Positions 56,354 through 64,000 of a DNA stretch of 64,000 nt are shown here, piece after piece (position 1 is the stretch's first letter; each line of letters starts with the position of its first letter). The stretch is from Byssochlamys sp. IMV 00236. Its lineage: Eukaryota > Ascomycota > Eurotiomycetes > Eurotiales > Thermoascaceae. The position numbers and the translations under genes are program-made. The notes under the pieces are model-generated. The model was not told the DNA's origin, ran no database searches, and saw only the letters and a program-made list of their open reading frames with translations. The stretch is taken from NCBI GenBank assembly GCA_001931875.2, contig MSJH02000669.1, positions 248,001-312,000 of the forward strand, given 5' to 3'.

Positions 56354-58300
56354 ATGGGCGTCCCGACATTGTTCAAGTACATGCTTGCAGCATCTGCAGC
56401 CTTATACAGTGTCACAGCGGCAGATTTCTGTGACACCATCAAAGCCGAGAACGTCGAAGTGGATGGCCCGCTCTCTGTCCAATATGAAGAGACATTGACC
56501 AAATATTGGTCTGCGGCCTGTTCGGCCCTGCGTCCCTCTTGCATATTGGCTCCGTCTAGCGCCGCCGAGGTCGCAGATATCATCAGCGCGCTGCATAGCA
56601 CGGACGACTTGTTTGCTGTCAAATCGGGTGGTCATATGCCCAATAATGGTTTCGCCAGTATTCAGAACGGCATCCTTATCTCGACGCAGAATTTAGACCA
56701 GGTGGTATATGATGCGGAAACAGAGACTGCCGTCATCGGACCAGGCCTGTCCTGGGAAGATGCCCAGAAGGGTTTGGATGGGACTGGCCGCACACTTGTT
56801 GGTGGTCGCTTGGGAGGTGTTGGTGTTGGTGGTTACATGCTTGGAGGTGAGTTGGGTTGCAGATTCTCCTTTTTNNNNNNNNNNNNNNNNNNNNNTTTTG
56901 AATTAAACATTGATCTTGTGAAAGGTGGTTTGAGCTTCTTGAGCTCTCAATATGGCTGGGCAGCGAACAACGTTGTCAATTACGAGGTTGTGCTTGCGAA
57001 TGCTACGATCGTCAATGCTAATAAGGACGAGAATCAAGGTAAGGGGAATCCCCTGCTATCAGGATGAGAAGCATGAAGATAGAGATATAGAATGTCAGCA
57101 GCTGACAAACGACAGACCTGTTCTATGCCCTGAAAGGAGGCGGCAACAACTTCGGTATTGTAACGGCATACACATTGCAGACTCACCCAATTGGCCAGGT
57201 AGATGTCCAGAATATATGTCCATAGCCCTTTCTAACGTTGTCAGGTCTGGGGAGGCAACTGCATCTTCCCTGGTTCCAAGTCCCCCGAGGTGCTTGAAGC
57301 GACACGCACCTTCACCGAGCACTATCCAGATGACAAAGCTGCTGTCATTGTAACCCATGAACGTGCTCTTGCTATCGACAGTTGGATTGTATTTTTGTTC
57401 TATGACGGTCCTACTCCACCGCAGGGTGTTTTCGACGATCTCAAGGCCATCGGGCCAGAGGTTGATACTACTAAGACATGGGATACTTACTATGACTTGG
57501 TATGTTGATGTGGCCGTCCTACTCATCGTGGACCAGGTTTACCAGCCGTACTGACATCGAGCTAACTAGCTCAAATTCAACGACTTCGCGATTCTTCAGT
57601 AAGTCGAACCTACTCTTAGTCTTATATCATTCAACGAACTCACACATCCTCAGCGGACAACGATATCTCATTGGAACAGAAACGACTCCTCTGCCCAACA
57701 AGACTGTCGGCGCTGAGGTCATGCAGTCATACCATGATCACTTCGTGGATGTGGGCAACGGTATTCTCGATGTGCCTGGATTGATCTCGACGATGGCTTT
57801 GCAGCCAATGCCCCGTAACATTACCAGCAAGGCTAAGGCTCTTGGAGGGGTAAGTCTCATATTCTATTTTGATTATGAATTATGTTTCAGGAAGATATCA
57901 CATCAAAAATAGCTACATCACGAACGGCCACTTTTGTCACCGTTCGCAAGTCTCTCAATACTAATAGATGATTTCCTCACAGGACCTCATCGATTTACCC
58001 GATGACCAAGACTACATTATTTTTGAGCTGGACTACTCATACAGTCTTCCCAGTAGCGACGACAAGGTTTCTGCTGCTTTGCAGGATTTATACACCGGCC
58101 TCCACAACTTGGTCGATCAACATATCGAGAACAGCCTCCTCCCTGACGTCTATCGTCCATTGTTCATGAACGATGCGTATTCCCAACATGACTACTGGGA
58201 TCGCATTCGGACGAAGGACATCGCTCTCCAGACCCGTCTCAAGTATGACCCGGATGGTTTCTTTCAGAACCGCACGAGTGGTGGTTTCTGGTTGAACTAG
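56354..58300 (+). CDS. Secreted FAD-linked oxidoreductase (BBE/VAO type)
   Basis: Seven exons (56354-56846, 56925-57038, 57116-57198, 57245-57499, 57570-57598, 57654-57849, 57983-58300) encode 495 residues. The N-terminal signal peptide (LFKYMLAASAALYSVTA) predicts secretion. The FAD-binding type 4 domain covers residues 45-235: SCILAPSSAAEVADII, the flavin-linking His94 in SGGHMPNNG, VIGPGLSWEDAQ, GGRLGGVGVGGYMLGGG, and YALKGGGNNFGIVT. No Cys stands in the loop used for the second flavin bond in berberine-bridge enzymes, so a single His-FAD link is expected. The C-terminal KYDPDGFFQNRTSGGFW replaces the usual BBE end. Its substrate (sugar or secondary metabolite) is unknown. A 21-base N gap lies in intron 1. 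Confidence 0.9.
56875..56895. other. Assembly gap (21 N) inside an intron
   Basis: Undetermined bases between TTTTT and TTTTG in the first intron of the FAD oxidase, which suggests an unresolved T homopolymer. Flanking exons join in phase, so the coding sequence is intact. Confidence 0.95.
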
Positions 58301-60488
58301 ATTCTATCTGTTTGGTTGGAGAGATCTATATGCATCCTGTTGATATTTGAGGATATACGTAAATAATATATGATATGAATGTTGTATATACGGTGAATAA
58401 CTATGTTACGGTTCTTAATCGATCGATCTCATGCATGAGGTGATACGGGACATGTTCCACGACCAGAATTAGGATAATTCTAGTGGTATATATCTGGTTA
58501 AAGAGGACTGAACAATTGGGTGCAAAAGAAATGGCGATATAGATATGGGGAGTCGACCTGTGTCCTTCAATTGGCGCAGTGTGGAAAGGATCATTGCTAT
58601 TCTAGTACCAAATATTATAGGAAAATTTCTAAGAAGATGCATACACGGATTACAAACGTTTCTCGGAACGAATCACTAATACAGTATGTAACGATAATAC
58701 TTACTTCACAGCTGTAGCCTTGTCGGTTCCGGTATATTGTCCTCCGACCAAGAAAGACAACAAAAGAAAGTTAAACACAACAGCCCCGTGAATAGAAAAA
58801 AAAGAAACTTCATGGCGGCTGTGCTGTAGATCCTCGGTTCACTTTTAGCTGTTGGATATATCGAGATGACTCTATTAACATTAACTTTCTCACGAGATAC
58901 TAATTTGAGCAACGGCCCCAGATCATGAATCTGCAAAAAGCCGTAACCGGTCCAACGAGGAGAAATATTCAGGAAATTTAGTTTTCGTTTATCTAGAAAA
59001 GTTAGTGAAAGGTTAGTGATAGGTTACCTAGTAGTTAATTAACTCATTGCTCGATGACCACGTGAGGCATAAACGATGCAGTGCCGATTTTCCGTTATTC
59101 TTCGAGAAAACATCCCCCTGCTGCGCCTCTCCACATCTTCTGACTGTCAGGTTAGGGAGGACAAGAGCCGCCGCAGTATCGGAGGCAGTGAACTCGTATT
59201 CGTCGATCAGGCGGGAAAGTTGGCGGCGTTTAACTGTTACAACTCGAAGTACGGAGTAGAATTGGCCTCATCACCGAATAACAGCGCTGGGAGATCCGAC
59301 TTTACCGTCTTGGAATCGATCCCCTGGTGGGAATAACCAGCAACGTCAGTTTCTGGAGTCGCCGAAGAATGCCAACCAGAGTATGATCGCGTGGTACTAG
59401 GCCGATCCGAACAATGCGCCCGACGAACATTTCATCATAGATTGGGGGCCAAAGGTAAAGTGGAAAGGTTCGATGTTTGGTTTCTTCCAGAAGCCGTCCA
59501 GCCGTTGTCCAAGACGGGATGCCGGGCGCGGATAATAACGGGGCAGTGCTGGTAGTTCTCTTGGTTCGGTGGATCTTGAAAGGCTCCTTAGTGAGCCTCA
59601 TGAGGAAGACTAAAAACGATGTGATGCTGCAGAGTGCAGAGGAAGCGGAAAGAGTAAAGGAGGCCTAACTCTGAGGATTGACGTCGAAAATCCCGCAAGG
59701 CTTTCCGTCATATTTGAGGCTGATATGAGAATAGATAGTACTGTAATAATAATCATTCATTGCTCGGTGAAAGAGCAGTTCTGTTAGTGTTAGCAGCATC
59801 CAGGCGGAATAGCATGTACAGAGACACAATGCACCGGTAGTTATCATGGTGACACCAAAGTATGGTATGAGGATTCTAGAGGTATTCTTCAGCGTATTGA
59901 GCCTGCTATAGAGACGTCATGAGACAGTAGTATCACTCATCGAAATCATCAATTATCACGATGACTGAGTGCGGTAAGATGGCTGATTTAGTCTGTCCAG
60001 CAGTTCGCCAAGTCCAACTCCGCCTCGTAATCTGGGGATGACCCACTGAGATCGGGGGATTTGAGACTTGAGAGCCAGAAGAGCAGCTTGAAGGATTATC
60101 GTGAAGTAATTAGAGGCATTTGCGAGCTTGGCGGATGTTCCTGTAGGACAGCAGTTGACAAGAAAGAAGAGTCCGCTGCCTAGCTCGGCATTATTTAACA
60201 ATTTGTACCCCCCCGGGATCATCGCATCGATTCCTTGCCCAGAAGTCAATCGACTAATTCATCAGCATCACTTTATCTGTCTGCTGGCTGTTTGCTTTCC
60301 AGATATTTTCTTTATCTGAAACCCTCCCCCTGTTTCGCGCGAGATATCGTGACCCCGCACGTCTTACTCCAATACGAGGAAGAAGGAAACAGCCGTCTTT
60401 ACCGACGCGACTACCATTTATAAGGGCTGTCGACCTCTCGATCGCGTGAAGAATATCGCATCTTCTATCGTACTACTGCACTTCCATC
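58301..60488. other. Gene-free stretch FAD oxidase / stomatin
   Basis: 2,188 bases with no supported gene. One TACGGAGTA at 59250-59258 and an AGTTAGTGA/GGTTAGTGA low-complexity patch near 59003-59040. Short open frames at 59477-59668 (plus) and 59956-60249 (minus) have no recognisable content. The last 150 bases are the stomatin promoter. Confidence 0.5.
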
Positions 60489-61663
60489 ATGTCTGCCCCT
60501 ACAGATGCGACGAGCAGCAACGGAAAGGCTGCAGTGCCAGAATCCAACCATGTCGGCTTTCGACCCAACACTGTCGTGAAGGTGCAGCCTGCGCGACTCG
60601 ACGATCTGCAGCCGAGGTATGCGCAGAGGATTCAGCATTCGGAGGAGAACCCAGAGGCACATGGCTGGTACGCGGGAATGAGTGAGTTGTACATACCTTT
60701 ACGCGATTAATGCTACCGTTGATACTGATGGATCATCAGTTCATGGTCTGGGTAGTCTTATCGGGTTCTGCGGTGCCATTCCATGCTGTTTCTGCTGCCC
60801 GAACCCCTTCAAGGACGTTAAGCAGGGTGAAGTTGGTCTGGTGTCGAAATTTGGACGGTATGTAAAACCTCAGATAGAAAGTAGAGATGAAGGGACAGCA
60901 TGCTGACGCGGATTTGATTTACAGCTTCGAGCGCGCAGTTGATCCGGGTCTGGTCAATATCAACCCACTCAGTGAGAAGCTCACCACGGTCGATGTCAAG
61001 ATTCAAATCGTCGAGGTTCCTCGTCAGGTCTGCATGACCAAGGACAATGTCACCCTCAACCTGACCTCCGTTATTTACTACCACATCACCTCCCCGCATA
61101 AGGCGGCTTTCGGTATTACCAACGTACGCCAGGCGCTTGTGGAGCGCACCCAGACGACCTTGCGCCATGTTGTGGGCGCTCGTGTCTTGCAGGACGTGAT
61201 CGAGCGTCGAGAGGAGATTGCGCAGTCAATTGGCGAGATCATCGAAGACGTCGCTAGCGGCTGGGGTGTCCAGGTGGAATCGATGCTCATCAAGGACATC
61301 ATCTTCAGTGATGACCTCCAGGACTCGCTGTCCATGGCTGCACAGTCGAAGCGTATCGGAGAGAGCAAGGTCATCGCCGCCAGGGCGGAAGTCGAGTCCG
61401 CAAAGCTGATGCGCCAGGCAGCTGATATCCTGTCCTCTGCCCCGGCCATGCAGATCCGCTATCTCGAGGCTATGCAGTCCATGGCCAAGACTGCCAACAG
61501 CAAGGTCATCTTCCTTCCAGCTCCCAACCAGACCATCCAGCAACAGCTCGAGCAAGCCGACAACGCTGGCGAAGGACCCAGCCGGTATGGCAGTGGACAA
61601 GCCTCTAGCAATGACGACGGCTTCCAGCGCGCGATCAATGCACGCATCGTCGAGAACATCTAA
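60489..61663 (+). CDS. Stomatin-like SPFH/band 7 membrane protein
   Basis: Three exons (60489-60681, 60740-60857, 60925-61663) encode 349 residues. Stomatins are monotopic membrane scaffolds that oligomerise at sterol-rich domains and modulate channels; in Aspergillus nidulans StoA marks young hyphal tips. A cytosolic N-terminus of about 65 residues precedes a hydrophobic hairpin (LGSLIGFCGAIPCCFCCPNPF) with a Cys cluster suited to palmitoylation. The SPFH core follows: VKQGEVGLVSKFGRFERAVDPGLVNINPL, VPRQVCMTKDNVTLNLTSVIYYHI, ALVERTQTTLRHVVG, and the coiled part AAQSKRIGESKVIAARAEVESAKLMRQAADIL. The C-terminal 60 residues are Gln/Ser-rich. Length and the Cys cluster favour stomatin over prohibitin. 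Confidence 0.92.
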
Positions 61664-62485
61664 ACTGTCCTATCACACTCGTGACAGCCGGCTCTTGTCT
61701 GCTTGTATCGCAATCAACCCTCTATTATTGACTTTGATACCAAAAAAAATTTGGACCTGAATTATGTCACGTCTGAACGTCTTATTCGAATCATGTTTGT
61801 TACGAACCGAACTCACGCTCCTGATTACGTGAATTGATGGCTGGCTAGGATGGTTGGATGGATGTCGATACCCTCTTTGAATGTTCAATCTTTCTGGCTT
61901 TGCTAATCTGCTTCCTTCGGACCGTACTTATTCCTGGCTTCTGTCAATACCCCCCTATTCTACGCTGCACGTGTGTATGTATGTACGTACGTATGCGTTG
62001 GCTTTTTTAGTAGTTACTGAAACTAATCTGATACCCTTCTGAAGGAATCTCTCCCGGGTTGGTAGTATACTGTCCATTTTATAAAGTAGTACTGCATCAC
62101 GTCACACCATTTCGTACAACGTTCTGAAGCGTAGACTTGCCCTTGATCACGATGCGTATTGTAGTCTGACAGGATACAGCTATGGTTTCAATTCCTAAAT
62201 TTTTGTGTAACGAGATTCCGCTCCTCATCTGGCTATCACTATGGTAATAACTGCGTCTGATCGGGACAGATCTTTTTGAGATGTATGTGTGCTTTACATC
62301 TGTGCAACCGACTGGACCAAAGAGGGTTCCAAAAGACATGAATGACACTAGCGAATAGCATACTGGGAGGACGGGGTATTTGAATTAGAAGAGCGATTGT
62401 GACGATTCTGGGAAGTATCTCATAACAGGCATAGAGACTTGTCAGAGCTGCCGGAAAGCATTCACGCCCAGATACCTCTTACGGT
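61664..62485. other. Convergent spacer stomatin / PARP-E2 gene
   Basis: 822 bases of two 3' flanks. A GTATGTATGTACGTACGTATG simple-repeat patch lies at 61974-61994. Nothing else recognised. Confidence 0.5.
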
Positions 62486-64000
62486 TCAGTTTTTCATCCC
62501 ATTCGAATACTCCAACCCAAGTCTACTGGACTGTTCAAAGTCTTTCGGGATTTCCCATCCGTGGGTTTGGCACGCTCTCCGGTATGCCTCGACGGCTTCG
62601 CCGACTCCGTAGTCTAGCACCCTTCCGTCTTTGTTGGTCTGTCCACGTTCCAACCGCGCTGGCTTTGGGTCGGTGCTGCTGAGTGCCAGTCGGACTTGAA
62701 GCAGGACACTTTCGATGCTAGAGGCTGCTGACCAGCCTGAGTTCGTTAGAAGTTCCATACACAACGCGCCGCCGGCAGTGACATGGCCGCCTCCCCCTTG
62801 CTGGAACCCAAGAAAACGGGGACGGATAACCCTGACAAAAGGTGGTGATATCGGATAATCCTTTCCAAAACGTAGCTCAAGGACAACACTTTGAAGACCC
62901 GCGGCTTTCAGGTCTTTGGCAAGGGGGAGACTTGGATCGAACGAATGGAGCTCCACGATCCACTGATAAACAGTAGTGATCAGCTCCGCACCGATATACC
63001 AACCCAACTCGTGAGGGGGAGTTCGCTCTTGGACCTTCAAGGTCGCCTGTAGATCACGCTGGAGTGCTTTAGTTGCCATGGTTGTGGCATATGTGGGAGC
63101 TGCCAACAGCGGCAAAGACGTAGCTAGCAAAGTTCCTGGGGTGAAGTCCGTCTGTTCATCAGAGAGGCTTCCAGACTCTCCAGTGCCATTGTTCTTCGAG
63201 ACTGAAGAACTTTTGTCGACCTTGGCGATCTTATGCTCTTTCTCTGGTTCGGTATCAGATAGGAGCAACGCTAGATCTTCGTCGTCGGTTCGAACGCTTA
63301 ACGTGTCTCCATCATTCTGAGGTTCATCTGGTGTCGTCTTTTTCCTTTTACCAAATGTGGACTTGGTAGATTCGGGTTTCCCTTTCTTGTTCCTAGTGCT
63401 CTTTCCCTGTGAATTCTTTTCGCCGGCAGAACTGTTAGGCTCGTCCTCGATCAGTAGTGCTCCTCGACGCTTGCTGCTGATGGCAGTAAGCGGTATCACG
63501 ACGGCGCGACCCCCAGGCCCTTTGGCTGTAAAATGTTCGTCCTGTCGATAGAACATTGTAGAAGGTGTGATCTTTGGGGCTTGGAGTCCCTTTCCATTGC
63601 CAAGAGTTTCGCATTTGACGAAGAGATAGCGCGATTGGATCCAGTCTAGCTGATTAACCACAAGATGCGGCGACTTGCACACAAATTTGGACGGGCAGTT
63701 GACGACTTCATTTAGTGAGATTGCACCTGTGATCTTCAGGACACTCTTAGGCCAAGGCCTGAATCCCGTACAGCCATGTCCGCCAGCGAAACTGTACGAT
63801 GTGTGAAAATCAGGACTTAGATACACGCCGTCTCCGAATGCGCGTCCATGCAAGCTGTCTTTAAAATGGAGACCTTCTCTGACAATACCGTGCCAGTTCG
63901 AAAGGGGACTTCCATGCCACGCAAAAAGGGTTGGATATTTTGTCTTCTGACTGGAAGTGGCAGAGCTCACTGACTGCACAAACCGTTGTTCCTTATCAGG
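62486..64000 (-). CDS. PARP catalytic domain fused to a UBE2Q-like E2 domain (partial)
   Basis: The minus-strand frame is open from the right edge of the window to the stop at 62486, so the N-terminus is missing. At least 504 residues are seen. The first 170 form the end of a PARP-type ADP-ribosyltransferase: TLFAWHGSPLSNWHGIVREGL (NAD-binding His-Gly), RAFGDGVYLSPDFHTSYSFA (Tyr motif) and QLDWIQSRYLFVKC, where Arg stands at the place of the PARP1 catalytic Glu by my alignment. A Lys/Ser-rich linker follows. The last 170 residues are an E2 fold of the UBE2Q kind: LVLELRFG-type strand, YPISPPFVRVIRPRF, and GGALCMELLTNSGWSAASSIESVL with the active-site Cys. No intron is evident in the visible part. 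The lack of the catalytic Glu suggests mono-ADP-ribosylation at most. Confidence 0.88.
   Translation of the reverse strand, partial: PDKEQRFVQSVSSATSSQKTKYPTLFAWHGSPLSNWHGIVREGLHFKDSLHGRAFGDGVYLSPDFHTSYSFAGGHGCTGFRPWPKSVLKITGAISLNEVVNCPSKFVCKSPHLVVNQLDWIQSRYLFVKCETLGNGKGLQAPKITPSTMFYRQDEHFTAKGPGGRAVVIPLTAISSKRRGALLIEDEPNSSAGEKNSQGKSTRNKKGKPESTKSTFGKRKKTTPDEPQNDGDTLSVRTDDEDLALLLSDTEPEKEHKIAKVDKSSSVSKNNGTGESGSLSDEQTDFTPGTLLATSLPLLAAPTYATTMATKALQRDLQATLKVQERTPPHELGWYIGAELITTVYQWIVELHSFDPSLPLAKDLKAAGLQSVVLELRFGKDYPISPPFVRVIRPRFLGFQQGGGGHVTAGGALCMELLTNSGWSAASSIESVLLQVRLALSSTDPKPARLERGQTNKDGRVLDYGVGEAVEAYRRACQTHGWEIPKDFEQSSRLGLEYSNGMKN

Noticed and set aside
51967..58300. Secondary-metabolite biosynthetic cluster
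   Set aside because: No polyketide synthase, peptide synthetase, terpene cyclase, transporter or pathway regulator is present; only a methyltransferase relic and an oxidase.
59477..60249. Small open frames between the FAD oxidase and stomatin genes
   Set aside because: No domain, signal peptide or splice logic; lengths are within chance for 2 kb.

Overview
The window is nuclear DNA of a filamentous ascomycete. Intron-split genes with short introns (mostly about 45-100 nt, GT-AG), a TMLH / MaoC / PRMT1 / RRP3 / SSF1 / SOF1 / RPN6 gene set, a sphingolipid C9-methyltransferase, a perilipin-like CAP20 protein and a PARP-E2 fusion all point to Pezizomycotina. Resemblance to remembered Aspergillus proteins suggests Eurotiales, probably Aspergillus or a close relative (inference, no search was run). 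I support 24 complete protein genes, one partial gene at the right edge, one methyltransferase remnant and two tRNA genes. Nearly all complete genes close in frame when the exons I propose are summed.

Layout. 0.6-8.6 kb: four leftward genes (proteasome ATPase RPT5, trimethyllysine dioxygenase of carnitine synthesis, a peroxisomal MaoC-type hydratase with a C-terminal NKL signal, arginine methyltransferase RmtA/PRMT1). 9.3-13 kb: rightward PER1 (GPI-anchor remodelling) and AGM1 (UDP-GlcNAc/chitin precursor). 13.6-16.7 kb: RRP3 and SSF1, a head-to-head ribosome-assembly pair. 17.4-20.1 kb: RIB5 and a CoA-transferase, also head-to-head. 20.5-26.6 kb: PHD-finger protein, intron-containing tRNA-Lys(CTT), amidohydrolase, membrane SDR. 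26.8-29.9 kb: SOF1 and RPN6, head-to-head. 30.3-34.1 kb: SWIB/BAF60-type chromatin-remodelling subunit and a TLC-domain membrane protein. 34.8-41.3 kb: one gene for a coiled-coil protein of about 2,139 residues with many short helical repeats. 42.1-43 kb: ribosomal protein eL27.

From 43 kb the DNA becomes gene-poor (gaps of 1-3 kb, simple repeats, a recurring TACGGAGTA word). It holds tRNA-Val(TAC), the perilipin-like protein, the sphingolipid C9-methyltransferase, a secreted GH3 beta-glucosidase, a broken methyltransferase, a secreted FAD-linked oxidase, a stomatin-like protein and, running off the right edge, a PARP/ubiquitin-E2 fusion.

How the genes relate: ribosome synthesis (RRP3, SSF1, SOF1, eL27) and proteasome (RPT5, RPN6) genes dominate the gene-dense half. 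A lipid-catabolism theme (TMLH, MaoC hydratase, CoA-transferase) is supported by CCTCGG sites, the fatty-acid regulator motif, upstream of two of them. No transposon, CRISPR array or plasmid-type element was seen. Two short N gaps (20 and 21 nt) both fall inside introns.
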